A stretch of DNA of 46,997 nucleotides from Planctomycetaceae bacterium (GTDB taxonomy: Bacteria; Planctomycetota; Planctomycetia; Pirellulales; Pirellulaceae). Positions 25,884 through 34,014 of this stretch are shown in pieces. The position numbers and the translations under genes were made by a program. The stretch is taken from the NCBI GenBank assembly GCA_005778405.1, contig SXOA01000005.1, positions 1-46,997 of the forward strand, read 5' to 3'. How positions within the stretch are numbered: the first letter of the stretch is position 1; every line of letters starts with the position of its first letter. The notes beneath the pieces are model-generated. The model did no database searches. It saw only the letters and a program-made list of their open reading frames with translations, and was not told where the DNA came from.

Positions 25884-27584
25884 CTACCCATAATTCAACT
25901 TCGGCTGCTGCTGCCGGCTGATGGGGACGTCGAAGAGGACGGGGCCGGAGTTGGACTTCCAGGCGGCGGCGATGGCGGAGCAAAGATCGGCCGGATCTTC
26001 GATGCGGCGGGCGGGGACGCCGAGGGAGCGGGCGAGGGAGACGTAGTCGATTTCGGGGGCGACGAGGTCCATCCCTTCGAAGTTGCCGGCCTGGGCCTGC
26101 GGCAGGCTCAGGACGTGGCCGCAGATTTTGAGGATTTGATATTGTGAGTTGTTGCAGATGACGAACACGACCGGGATTTTGTACTTCGCCGCGGTCCAGA
26201 GTCCCTGAATGCCGTACATGGCGGCTCCTTCGCCGAGGAGGGCCAGCACCGGGCGGTCTGGCCAAGCGAGCTTGACGCCGATGGAGACTCCCAGTCCCCA
26301 ACCGAGCGCCCAGCCGCGGTGGCCGAAATATCCGGTGGTGTTTTTGAGGACGCCGAGGCGCTCGAACGTGGTGTTCGTCGTCGTCACCGCTTCTTCGATG
26401 ACGGCCACGTCGGGGGGCAGGATATCGGCCAAGGCACCCATCAGGCCCAGCGGCGTCAGCGGTCGGATGCCGCGCTGGCCTTCGACCTGGGCGCGGAATT
26501 TTTCGCGGATGGTCGCGTGCTTTTGCGTCCATTGCATATGCCGCTGCATGGCGCCGTTCTTCTGCTCACGGCTCATGAGCTGGTTGAGCTGGTGAAAAAG
26601 TTCCTGCAGCGATTCGCGCGTGTCGCCGATGACACCGACTTCGACCGGATAGTTTTTGCCGAGCTGCCAGGGGTTCTCGTCGATTTGCACGAGGCGGACA
26701 TGTTCGGGAATTGCCCGGCTGGGCTCGGAATAAATGTACTGCCGCAGGAGGTCCATGCCGACGACGAGGATGACATCATGTTCCTGCAAGCGCTGGCGGA
26801 CTTCCGGCGACCAAAGGGGCAGCCCCTGGCCATTGAGCGGATGGTCGCTGGGAAACGCCAGCCGGCCATGCGTGGTGCCGGATTCCGTGATGACGGGCGC
26901 GCCGAGGATATCCGCCACGAGACCGAGTTCCGCAATTGCCCCTCGTTCGGTCACCCGGCTGCCGGCGAGGATGGCGGGGTTCTTTGCGGAGGCCAGGACT
27001 TCAGCGGCTTTTTGAATGGCTTCGAGCGGTGGACGGACGCGGCTGTCAGGGAGGAGGATGGGTTCGATGGGAAGTGTGGAGGCCTCCATCTGCACATCGA
27101 TGGGAATCGACAGAAACACCGGCCCGGTCGGCGGCGTGAGGGCGGTCTGCACGGCGCGGCGGACAGCGGCGGGCAGGTCTTCCACGCGGTCCACTTCAGC
27201 CGACCACTTGGTCCAGGGCTTTGTCACCCCAACCATGTCGCCATACAGAATCGGCTCTTCAAACCGCAGCCGGCGGTCCTGCTGCCCGGCCGTGATCAGC
27301 AACGGCGTCCCTTCGCGATAGGCGTTGTAGAGCATCCCCATTGCGTTCCCCAGGCCGCAACTGATGTGCAAGTTGACAACGCCGAGCGAACCCGATGCCA
27401 TCGCATAACCATCCGCCATCGCCATCACCGGCACTTCCTGCAAGCCGAGGATGTACTTGAGGCGGCGATCAGTGACCATTGCATCATTGAGCGGCAACTC
27501 CGTGGTCCCTGGATTGCCAAAGATGTGCTGGACGCCGAAATCGGCGAGGAGGTCGAGGACGGATTGAATGCCGGTGTGTGCCAT
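25884..27584 (-). CDS. Benzoylformate decarboxylase-like ThDP-dependent enzyme
   Basis: 566 residues from the ATG at 27584; an earlier in-frame start at 27605 is less likely. It has the three-domain layout of the acetolactate synthase/benzoylformate decarboxylase superfamily. FGNPGTTELPL (22-32), the cofactor-activating Glu in YILGLQE (E50) and VNLHISCGLGNAMG (H73, equivalent to BFDC His70) place it close to benzoylformate decarboxylase. The cofactor motif is LGEGAAMYGIQ ... VICNN, so GEG replaces the usual GDG. The position of BFDC His281 appears to be Tyr (LLRQYIYSEPS against FRYHQYDPG), and BFDC Ser26 is Thr. The substrate may therefore not be benzoylformate. It stands alone with no aromatic-catabolism genes nearby. 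Cytosolic. Confidence 0.85.
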   Translation of the reverse strand: MAHTGIQSVLDLLADFGVQHIFGNPGTTELPLNDAMVTDRRLKYILGLQEVPVMAMADGYAMASGSLGVVNLHISCGLGNAMGMLYNAYREGTPLLITAGQQDRRLRFEEPILYGDMVGVTKPWTKWSAEVDRVEDLPAAVRRAVQTALTPPTGPVFLSIPIDVQMEASTLPIEPILLPDSRVRPPLEAIQKAAEVLASAKNPAILAGSRVTERGAIAELGLVADILGAPVITESGTTHGRLAFPSDHPLNGQGLPLWSPEVRQRLQEHDVILVVGMDLLRQYIYSEPSRAIPEHVRLVQIDENPWQLGKNYPVEVGVIGDTRESLQELFHQLNQLMSREQKNGAMQRHMQWTQKHATIREKFRAQVEGQRGIRPLTPLGLMGALADILPPDVAVIEEAVTTTNTTFERLGVLKNTTGYFGHRGWALGWGLGVSIGVKLAWPDRPVLALLGEGAAMYGIQGLWTAAKYKIPVVFVICNNSQYQILKICGHVLSLPQAQAGNFEGMDLVAPEIDYVSLARSLGVPARRIEDPADLCSAIAAAWKSNSGPVLFDVPISRQQQPKLNYG

Positions 27585-27633
27585 GCCAGGATTGTAGCCT
27601 TCCAAAGTGCGTGCGAAACAGGATGAGGATTCT

Positions 27634-28047
27634 ATGGCCGGCTATTCGGGAACGCCCCTCGTTAAGAAACTGGGCATCAAAGCAGGTGCCGCGGTGTTGC
27701 TTGTTAATCCGCCAGAAGGCTTCCTGAAAACCCTCGGTCCGTTATCGGCCGATGCGGAAATAATTTCCCCCCGCAGCCGCGAATCGCTGGATGTGGTGCT
27801 CCTGTTCGCTAACTCGCAAAAGAAGTTGAGGCAAGAGTTTGCCCGCTTAGCGGCCCGGCTGAAGCCGGCGGGTGGCCTGTGGGTTTGCTGGCCGAAGAAG
27901 GCGTCGGGAGTGAAGACTGATTTGACCGAGGACTTGATCCGCAAAGTCGGTCTGGCGGCTGGTCTTGTCGATAATAAGGTCTGTGCAGTGGATGAGACCT
28001 GGTCCGGACTGCGATTTGTGATCCGGCTGGTGGATCGTAAGAAATGA
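27634..28047 (+). CDS. DUF3052 family protein
   Basis: 137 residues. The ATG at 27634 is preferred over a GTG at 27607; GAGGAT lies a few bases upstream. The sequence LVKKLGIKAGAAVLLVNPPEGF, the central DVVLLFANSQKKLRQEFARLAARLKPAGGLWVCWPKKASG and the C-terminal VGLVDNKVCAVDETWSGLRFVIR-type pattern match DUF3052, a small family of unknown function. It is divergent from the ThDP enzyme with only 49 bp between start codons. Confidence 0.85.
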   Translation: MAGYSGTPLVKKLGIKAGAAVLLVNPPEGFLKTLGPLSADAEIISPRSRESLDVVLLFANSQKKLRQEFARLAARLKPAGGLWVCWPKKASGVKTDLTEDLIRKVGLAAGLVDNKVCAVDETWSGLRFVIRLVDRKK

Positions 28048-28054
28048 GAATTGC

Positions 28055-28083
28055 TTGACGCACCCCTGGGACGCAATTAGGCT
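28055..28083 (+). promoter_or_regulatory. Candidate promoter of the 57-residue membrane protein
   Basis: TTGACG (28055-28060), exactly 17 nt, then TAGGCT (28078-28083), ending about 38 bp before the ATG at 28122. It lies in the 74-bp gap after the DUF3052 gene. The -35 box is good (5 of 6), the -10 box weak. Confidence 0.4.
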
Positions 28084-28121
28084 GGAAGGAAGTTTGAACG
28101 CGAAATCAACGAGATACAGGC

Positions 28122-28295
28122 ATGTCCACGGACCCCAATTCCGCAACAGCTCCCAAGGTGAAAAAGCCGGGGATCAACGTCTATACGGTGATGTTGGGAA
28201 TCTCTCTCGTGGCGATTTGCCTGGCCTGCCTGTTTCTGTTCCTGGAATGGAACACCTACAATAGGGAAATCATCCCCGGCAAGCCGCTCTTTTAA
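28122..28295 (+). CDS. Small single-TM protein (57 aa)
   Basis: It encodes 57 residues: a polar N-terminus (MSTDPNSATAPKVKKPG), one transmembrane helix (VYTVMLGISLVAICLACLFLFL, about 21-42) and a short polar tail (EWNTYNREIIPGKPLF). The positive charge before the helix suggests N-in topology. Support: ATG start, own promoter-like sequence, coherent TM helix and a stop interlocked with the stop of the convergent zinc-ribbon gene. The function is unknown; short single-pass proteins of this design occur in planctomycetes. Confidence 0.75.
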   Translation: MSTDPNSATAPKVKKPGINVYTVMLGISLVAICLACLFLFLEWNTYNREIIPGKPLF

Positions 28296-29239
28296 GGCCG
28301 CTTTCCAAACAGCGTAGCCACAACCCGCCCGGCAGCCAACAGCAGCGGGGTTCCGACTTCGATCAGGATTTCCGCGCCGGTGGGTTCCCGCATCTCTGCC
28401 CCCCAACTGTCGTAGGGGCCCGAGCCAAAGCCTTCACTGAGGACCGGTCGTGGCGCGGGCTTGGGTTCCCCTTCGCCCGGCAGCCGTTTGCGAATGGTGT
28501 CCGGCGAACCCTTGAGTCGCCCCACATCCTCCTTCACCGAATCGAGCCCGCCGTTCCGCATCCAGGCGATCAGGTGCGAGAGCTCGTCGCAATCGAACCA
28601 GAGCCCATGCTCGCCGCAAATATCGAGAACAATGCCGCTTCTTCCCCCGATGTTTCGCCGCAGCATCGGTCCTCGGCAGAGGGGGCAGGGACGATAGCGC
28701 TTCCCTTCGCTGGGCGCGGCGCTTGGTCGGCGGTGCGAGACGCTTTCGCCCACGCTGCCGCGGGCTTCGAGCGCGAGCAGATCGTGAAAGGATTCGAGCC
28801 CAATCCAGAGACCCGCGCAGACCTGGCATTCGAGCGACGAGGTGGCAATGCTCTCCAGGCGCCGGCTGACGAGTTGGCGGTCCTCGCAGCTTGGGCAGAC
28901 GAACGGCATCTCCTCGCCGGCAACGGCTTCCACGGACAATGGCACGGCGCAGTGGTGGCAGAAGCGGGCCCGGTCGCTGACCCGCGCCAAACAGCCGGGG
29001 CAGACGGTGTTCAGGTCGAGCTCATGGATCGTGAAATCGCTGCCGCAGTATTTGCAGGCTCGCTCCCCCTGTTCGCGGCTCGCCCCACACGCCGAACAGT
29101 GGATGACCGACGCCTCATGCGACTTGGGCTCATCAATCTGCACGACTTTCCCGCAGCGGCAACGAAAGCGGCTCCCAATTTTTCGCTGGGTCGCGTCATA
29201 CTTCTGGCTGCAACTAGGACACTTGACGAGAAGGCGCAT
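28292..29239 (-). CDS. Multi-zinc-ribbon protein (zf-TFIIB-like)
   Basis: 315 residues from MRLLVKCPSC; an in-frame start 13 codons upstream is possible. At least four CxxC pairs form successive zinc ribbons: CPSCSQKY with CRCGK, CSACG with CKYCG, CPGCL with CHHC, CPSCE with CQVC. A C-terminal zf-TFIIB-like unit follows (CPLCRGPMLRRNIGGRSGIVLDICGEHGLWFDCDEL). After a proline-rich linker it ends with a hydrophobic patch (ILIEVGTPLLLAAGRVVATLF). It is probably a cytosolic or membrane-tethered metal-binding protein of unknown partner. The stop overlaps that of the 57-residue gene in the palindrome TTAA. Confidence 0.8.
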   Translation of the reverse strand: MRLLVKCPSCSQKYDATQRKIGSRFRCRCGKVVQIDEPKSHEASVIHCSACGASREQGERACKYCGSDFTIHELDLNTVCPGCLARVSDRARFCHHCAVPLSVEAVAGEEMPFVCPSCEDRQLVSRRLESIATSSLECQVCAGLWIGLESFHDLLALEARGSVGESVSHRRPSAAPSEGKRYRPCPLCRGPMLRRNIGGRSGIVLDICGEHGLWFDCDELSHLIAWMRNGGLDSVKEDVGRLKGSPDTIRKRLPGEGEPKPAPRPVLSEGFGSGPYDSWGAEMREPTGAEILIEVGTPLLLAAGRVVATLFGKRP

Positions 29240-29261
29240 AAACCGGCCTGCAAGGAAAACT

Positions 29262-29277
29262 TGGCTGTTTCCAGCCA
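29262..29277 (-). terminator. Rho-independent terminator-like hairpin with GAAA loop
   Basis: On the minus strand TGGCTG-GAAA-CAGCCA is followed by AGTTTTCC. It lies about 100 bp beyond the stop of the secreted protein gene (29375) and 23 bp before the zinc-ribbon start, so it would separate the two transcription units or act as an attenuator. Confidence 0.45.
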
Positions 29278-29374
29278 TCCTAACAAACGCATTCGCCAGT
29301 GTCGCGAAAATCTTGGTGAGAAGGAGAAAAGGGCAAATCTCACGGCAGAATCCAAACCCTTAGGCCGCCGATGC

Positions 29375-29938
29375 TTACTTCATTTCCAGAATCTTGGGGA
29401 CATTCCCCATCACGGTATCAATCTCCTTGTCCGATAGCTCGCCTGCCCGATAGGCGTGGTTGGCCCGGACGACGTGCTCATTATAGAGCACGACCGTGAC
29501 GGCTGCTTCCTTGGAGACCTCAAAACCTTCCGGTCCCGCGGGCTCAAAAGTGGACAGGATCAGATGTTTAAATTTGTGCATCTTGGCCGTTGCTTCCAGC
29601 TTCTTGGGGAGCTCAGGTTGGTCGCTGAGAAAGACGACAAAGCTTCCCATCCCTTCCTTTTGATGTTTGGCGGTCGCAGCATCGATCTTCACCAGCAGCT
29701 TCATCAGCGGCTCATCCAGGTCGCGGGCAAACAACATGGCCACCGGCGACCGGCCATTCTCGCAAACCAGGCAGTGTGGCTCGCCGGCATGTTCACCCGT
29801 GATGTTCAGCGGCTCGAAGATGGTCGTGATCTTCTCGCCCGTCTGAATCGAAGACTTCAGCGGCTCGGCGGCCAAAGAAGTTGTCGCCAGACAGACAAGC
29901 GGAAGGAATGCCAGAGGAATCGTCCAAGATTTCGTCAT
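29375..29938 (-). CDS. Secreted thioredoxin-fold-like protein
   Basis: 187 residues from MTKSW; a start four codons upstream is possible. The signal peptide is MTKSWTIPLAFLPLVCLATTSLAAE. The mature part has a CLVCENGRS segment reminiscent of a redox CxxC site, then alternating strands and helices (VAMLFARDLDEPLMKLLVKID, GSFVVFLSD, HLILSTF, EAAVTVVLYNEHVVRANHAYR) in a thioredoxin-like order. Redox activity is inferred only from CLVC. It is divergent from the radical SAM gene, 125 bp away. Confidence 0.7.
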   Translation of the reverse strand: MTKSWTIPLAFLPLVCLATTSLAAEPLKSSIQTGEKITTIFEPLNITGEHAGEPHCLVCENGRSPVAMLFARDLDEPLMKLLVKIDAATAKHQKEGMGSFVVFLSDQPELPKKLEATAKMHKFKHLILSTFEPAGPEGFEVSKEAAVTVVLYNEHVVRANHAYRAGELSDKEIDTVMGNVPKILEMK

Positions 29939-30002
29939 AACCACCAGCATATCCCAGTCTTAGGCCAACCGAAAGCCGCGCCGCACGTTTGTCGGATTAC
30001 CG

Positions 30003-30011
30003 TGGTATAAT
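30003..30011 (+). promoter_or_regulatory. Extended -10 promoter of the radical SAM gene
   Basis: A perfect TATAAT (30006-30011) preceded by TG one base upstream (TGGTATAAT) forms an extended -10 element, about 52 bp before the ATG at 30064. No good -35 is present at 16-18 nt, which is usual for extended -10 promoters. Confidence 0.55.
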
Positions 30012-30063
30012 CCAGGCTCTTTGCCGAGCTTGTTACTCACCGCGTTCTTGAAGATTGCCAAGC

Positions 30064-31350
30064 ATGTATCTCCGAATGGCCAATCGTCTCCTCTGGGAGA
30101 CTGACAAACGGCTCCTCTGGAAGCTGATGTGGAACTTCGGCCTCAAGGGGGTCCGCTCCGTCCAGAAGCACAAAAGCCGCCTGAGGCGGGGCGAGTTCTT
30201 TCCACCGTTCCTGTACGTCTCGATCATCAACAGTTGCAACCTGCGGTGTCAAGGTTGTTGGGTGGATGTGGCCGCGAAACAATCGAAAATTGAAGTCGCG
30301 GCCATGCACAAGCTCATCACCGAAGCGAAGGCGATGGGGAACTCGTTCTTTGGCATCCTCGGCGGCGAACCGTTCATGCATCCCGAAGTGCTGGAAATCT
30401 TCGCCCAGCATCGTGACTGCTACTTTCAGGTCTTCACCAACGGCCACTTCATCACTGACGATGTCGCCAAGGAGCTCCGCCGCTGCGGCAATGTCACGCC
30501 TCTGGTCAGCATTGAAGGGAACGAAATCGTCAGCGACGAGCGCCGCGGCCGCGATCATGTTTACAGCCAGTCGATGCAAGGCTTGCAGAATTGCCTCAAG
30601 CACAAAGTGATGACTGGCGTCTGCACCAGCCTCTGCCAGAGCAACTTCGACTTGCTCAGCGAAAAGTGGCTCGACCGGCTGATCAAAATGGGCGTGATGT
30701 ATACCTGGTTCCATATCTACCGCCCGGTCGGCCCCGACGCGAAGGCGGACCTCTCCCTCACGCCGGAGCAGCAGCTCCAGTGCCGCAAGTTCGTCGTCGA
30801 GATGCGGGCCAAAAAGCCGATCGTCATCATCGACGCCTACTACGACGGCGAAGGGCGAGCCCTCTGCCCCGCCGCCACCGGCTTCACCCACCACATCAGT
30901 CCGTGGGGGGACATCGAGCCCTGCCCCATCATCCAGTTCGCCAAGGAAACCATTCACGACGACACGCCGCTGAAGGACAAGTTCCAGAACAGCGCCTTCC
31001 TCCGCGACTTCCGCCAGACCGCTGCCGAGAACACCCGCGGCTGCATCGTGCTGGAGCGGCCGGACCTGCTCAAGCAACTCGTCGAGCGTCACGGCGCGAA
31101 AGACACCACCGCCCGCCACGCCGCCATCGCCGAGCTCGACTCCATGCAGCTCCGCCCCTCGCAGTACAACCCCGGCCAGGAAATCCCCGAAAAATCCTGG
31201 GCCTACCGCCTCGCCAAATACTTCTTCTTCAACGACTACGGCACCTATGGCAAACACTTCGACGCCAAAAACTGGGTCGACAGCAGAGAGAAGCCGCTGG
31301 AACAATCACAGGTTACGCCAGCGAAGGAGCTGCTGCAGATCACGACCTGA
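30064..31350 (+). CDS. Radical SAM protein with SPASM-like C-terminal cysteines
   Basis: 428 residues. The [4Fe-4S] motif is CNLRCQGC (C58, C62, C65), the CxxxCxxC signature of radical SAM enzymes. GGEPFMHPE follows, the conserved GGEP strand for SAM binding. A later cysteine set (ALCPAATGF, IEPCPIIQ, RGCIVLE) resembles a SPASM or twitch domain that would hold an auxiliary cluster. The basic, amphipathic first 40 residues may touch the membrane. The substrate is unknown; no small precursor peptide gene is evident next to it, and the sequence does not look like hopanoid HpnH. Start: ATG 30064; a TTG at 30055 or ATG at 30076 are alternatives. Confidence 0.85.
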   Translation: MYLRMANRLLWETDKRLLWKLMWNFGLKGVRSVQKHKSRLRRGEFFPPFLYVSIINSCNLRCQGCWVDVAAKQSKIEVAAMHKLITEAKAMGNSFFGILGGEPFMHPEVLEIFAQHRDCYFQVFTNGHFITDDVAKELRRCGNVTPLVSIEGNEIVSDERRGRDHVYSQSMQGLQNCLKHKVMTGVCTSLCQSNFDLLSEKWLDRLIKMGVMYTWFHIYRPVGPDAKADLSLTPEQQLQCRKFVVEMRAKKPIVIIDAYYDGEGRALCPAATGFTHHISPWGDIEPCPIIQFAKETIHDDTPLKDKFQNSAFLRDFRQTAAENTRGCIVLERPDLLKQLVERHGAKDTTARHAAIAELDSMQLRPSQYNPGQEIPEKSWAYRLAKYFFFNDYGTYGKHFDAKNWVDSREKPLEQSQVTPAKELLQITT

Positions 31351-31376
31351 GCCTTCAATGGCACTTGCGACTTGGT

Positions 31377-31404
31377 TTGCTTTGATCTCTGGAAAGCAAG
31401 TTTT
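31377..31404 (+). terminator. Terminator-like hairpin after the radical SAM gene
   Basis: TTGCTTT (31377-31383) pairs with AAAGCAA (31393-31399) around a 9-nt loop, followed by G then TTTT. It lies 26 bp after the stop of the radical SAM gene and just before the end of the convergent cyclase gene. Confidence 0.5.
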
Positions 31405-31421
31405 CACCAACGGCTACCGCT

Positions 31422-33206
31422 TCACTTCGACACCAGCGGTATCGCTCCGTCCCATCCTGCCGGCGGTGTGCGGTTGTGCTGGGCGATGAAGACGGTGAGA
31501 AAGTCTTTCACCAGGTCGTCCGGCGGGACGCGGTGCAAGAGTTTGAGGGCCCTGGTCCAGTCGCCGGCCAAGAAGGCTTCGACTGCCTCTTCATAGACGG
31601 CCAGGTTCTCATCGCTGAGCTGCGGCCATTGGGAAGCGGAAGGAACAAGCTCACTGACAAGCGCCGGCGTCTCGAGTCCCGCCGGCTTTACTTTGGCGAC
31701 TCGCCGCAGGCGGGCAGAACCCTTTGTCAATTGTTGCCGTGCGGCTGTGGCGGTCGCTTCGTCGAGCAGGATGGGGGCATGAATCTGCTTGGTCATGGTC
31801 TCCAGGCGGGAGGCGAGATTGACGACGGGGCCAAAGACGGTGACTTTGACCTGGTCAATAGTGCCGATTTTTCCCGCCACCGCCCGGCCGGAAGCGATGC
31901 CGATGCCGACCTGAAAGTCCGCCAACGCAGACTGAGTAGCCGCAGCATTCGCAAAAGTGGCTGCGTCCGCGAACTCCTGGCGGATTGCCAGGGCCGCTCG
32001 GCAGGCGCGGGCGGCGGCATCGGGCTGCGGAATCGGCCAACCCCAAAAACCCATCGCGCTGTCCCCATGAAAATCGCCGATGACCCCTCCTTCGGCCAAG
32101 ATGTGCTGCGTCATCACCCCCAGGGCCTGGCTCACCCGCTCCAGCAGCACTGTCAGATTTCCCGAATGCCGCTCGCTATGCCGCGAGAAGCCGCGGAGAT
32201 CGCAAAACAGCACACTGACATCGGCTTCGCGCGGCGCAAGCGCAACATTGGGGTCTTGCCCGGCGAGCGCCTCGAGCACCGGGGGTGAAAAGAATTGCCC
32301 CAGCCCCGCCTGCCGCCGCGCGAGTTGCCGCAGTTCGCTGAGTCCGGCCAGCGTGGCCGCGGTGAGCTCCGTGAACTTCACGTCGTCGCGCAGGATTTCA
32401 GGATCGGTCACCGCGTCTTGCGGGTTTTCGCCGGCAAAACTGCCGGTGACATACAGCGCCCATCCTTTACAAGCGCTCCCCATGACCGGCGTGCAGAAGG
32501 CCCAGTCGACTCCTTCGCTGATGGTCACATCCTCCGCGACTCGCGGGCCGTTGCCACCCCAGACGTGGGCGGTACTCTCGCCGGAGGTCACTGCCTGGCG
32601 AATGAGCCGCTCGCTCGGCCGAAATTCTGTCCCCGAAAGAATCCGCCGGTCCCAGTGCAGCACTTTCACGCTGCCGCTCTCTTCCACCACGACAATCGCC
32701 GCGGCTGTTCCTCGCGGCACCCCCGAGAGGAGCAGATTCACCAGCCGCACGAACATCTCGCTGTCGGTCGCCGAACCCGAGATGATGTCTGGCAGGCGGC
32801 TGAGAACTTCAATCCGCTGATCGGCCTGGCGGTAAGGCTGGTGGCGAAGTTCCTCGGCGTTAAAGGTCCGCTCATTCGCCGGCAGTGGAACATCAAGCGA
32901 GACATTCACCCGTTCGTCCGCCAGCGTGAACGTGGTGCCGCCGATGACAAAGTGGTCTCCCGGTTTCAGTTCAAAGTCGGCACTCTTGCGGCCGCGATGA
33001 AAGACGGGATTGCGGGCCTCGGGCAGAATCGTGACGTGCAACCGCCCTTCGCGCCATTCCACTTCCACGTGCCGGCGGGAAATCCGCTCGTCCCAGGGCG
33101 TGCACCAGGGGCCCACTCCCCGGCCAATCACCTGCGGCGTGCCGATGGGAACTTTGCGCCGCCAGCGATGCTGCGGCTCAGAACCTAGGGCGATGAGATC
33201 GGGCAT
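31422..33206 (-). CDS. FHA-GAF-class III nucleotidyl cyclase
   Basis: 594 residues. FHA domain at about 12-105 (PQVIGRGVGPWC ... ISRRHVEVEW), binding phosphothreonine. GAF-like domain at about 145-290. Class III adenylate/guanylate cyclase domain at about 325-500, with both metal-binding aspartates (LFCDLRGFS and GDSAMGFWG) and the Asn/Arg pair in VNLASRLE. The purine-contacting Thr of class IIIb cyclases is kept in KVTVFGPVVN, but the usual Lys of the IDKFIGD motif is Asp here (VIGDFHGD). The C-terminal ~80 residues are helical (YEEAVEAFLAGDWTRALKLL). This architecture suggests a cytosolic sensor that makes cyclic nucleotide under control of a phosphoprotein and a small ligand; whether it is catalytically active is uncertain because of the Lys change. 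Divergent from the CYTH gene, 65 bp apart. Confidence 0.85.
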   Translation of the reverse strand: MPDLIALGSEPQHRWRRKVPIGTPQVIGRGVGPWCTPWDERISRRHVEVEWREGRLHVTILPEARNPVFHRGRKSADFELKPGDHFVIGGTTFTLADERVNVSLDVPLPANERTFNAEELRHQPYRQADQRIEVLSRLPDIISGSATDSEMFVRLVNLLLSGVPRGTAAAIVVVEESGSVKVLHWDRRILSGTEFRPSERLIRQAVTSGESTAHVWGGNGPRVAEDVTISEGVDWAFCTPVMGSACKGWALYVTGSFAGENPQDAVTDPEILRDDVKFTELTAATLAGLSELRQLARRQAGLGQFFSPPVLEALAGQDPNVALAPREADVSVLFCDLRGFSRHSERHSGNLTVLLERVSQALGVMTQHILAEGGVIGDFHGDSAMGFWGWPIPQPDAAARACRAALAIRQEFADAATFANAAATQSALADFQVGIGIASGRAVAGKIGTIDQVKVTVFGPVVNLASRLETMTKQIHAPILLDEATATAARQQLTKGSARLRRVAKVKPAGLETPALVSELVPSASQWPQLSDENLAVYEEAVEAFLAGDWTRALKLLHRVPPDDLVKDFLTVFIAQHNRTPPAGWDGAIPLVSK

Positions 33207-33271
33207 AGAATGGTAGGTTGGCGAAGGTCCTTTCGATTATACGCGTTTCCTTCACTTTCGCAGGTGAACTC

Positions 33272-33829
33272 ATGCAACTGGAAATCGAACAAAAATTCCC
33301 GGTGGACGATTTACAGAAGACGCGACACACTCTGGAGGCTCTCGGGACGACCTTCGAGCCCTCGATAAACCAGGTCGATCGTTACTTCCGACATCCTCAG
33401 CGGGACTTCGCCCAGACGGACGAAGCACTCCGTCTTCGGCAGGTCCACGACAAGAATTGCATCACCTATAAGGGCCCCAAAATCGACGCCCAAACCAAAA
33501 CTCGCCGCGAATTGGAACTCGCCATCGAGCCGGGACAGCCAGCGTTTGAGTCCTGGTCCGAACTGCTGGAAGTTCTCGGTTTCACGCCAGTTAGGGAAGT
33601 TTCTAAAGACCGGCTTCCGGGGACAATCACCTGGGAGGGGGGCGAGATTCAGCTCGCGCTAGATCAGGTCGCCGGCCTGGGGATGTTCCTGGAATTGGAA
33701 GTCCTAGCTGGCGAAAATGAGCTGGACTCCGCCAAAAAGCGGCTCGCAAGCCTTGCCAGAGAGTTGGGTTTGCAGCAGTCCGAAAGGCGCGGATATTTGG
33801 ACTTGTTGCTCCTAAAAGGGGAGACGTAA
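33272..33829 (+). CDS. CYTH domain protein (class IV adenylate cyclase / thiamine-triphosphatase-like)
   Basis: 185 residues from MQLEIEQKF. The CYTH hallmark ExExK is present (E4, E6, K8), followed by the tunnel's charged residues: RYFRHPQ, EALRLRQV, TYKGPK, RRELELAI, KDRL and a final FLELEVLA acidic strand. Members cleave or cyclise triphosphate substrates (CyaB class IV adenylate cyclase, ThTPase, inorganic triphosphatase). Sequence alone does not choose between these. Its divergent neighbour is a class III cyclase, so a link to cyclic nucleotides is plausible. Cytosolic. Start ATG 33272; a longer form from 33218 is unlikely. Confidence 0.85.
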   Translation: MQLEIEQKFPVDDLQKTRHTLEALGTTFEPSINQVDRYFRHPQRDFAQTDEALRLRQVHDKNCITYKGPKIDAQTKTRRELELAIEPGQPAFESWSELLEVLGFTPVREVSKDRLPGTITWEGGEIQLALDQVAGLGMFLELEVLAGENELDSAKKRLASLARELGLQQSERRGYLDLLLLKGET

Positions 33830-33953
33830 GCCACGCTGGGAACTAGACTTAAGGAAGTGATTGACCAGCTATTTACGGTTTGTAACGAAATTGCCAAGCA
33901 CGAGCGAAACATGCTCCCCGCGGTGGTGTTGAATCCGTGGAAACCGGGCTGGA

Positions 33954-33982
33954 TTGACCACTTTGAACTGCGACTTTGAATT
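33954..33982 (+). promoter_or_regulatory. Candidate promoter of the EF-hand gene
   Basis: TTGACC (33954-33959) followed after 17 nt by TGAATT (33977-33982), with AATTAT overlapping it. It lies in the 185-bp gap before the EF-hand gene. The -35 is good and the -10 weak. Confidence 0.25.
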
Positions 33983-34014
33983 ATCACCCTGTTTCTGGAA
34001 CAAGAGAGGCGGCT

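Noticed and set aside
25884..28047. Defence or biosynthetic gene cluster around the ThDP enzyme and DUF3052
   Set aside because: Only two divergent genes; no toxin, nuclease, NRPS/PKS or modification enzymes nearby.
30064..31350. RiPP locus around the radical SAM enzyme
   Set aside because: No short Cys- or Gly-rich precursor frame with a ribosome binding site was found next to it.
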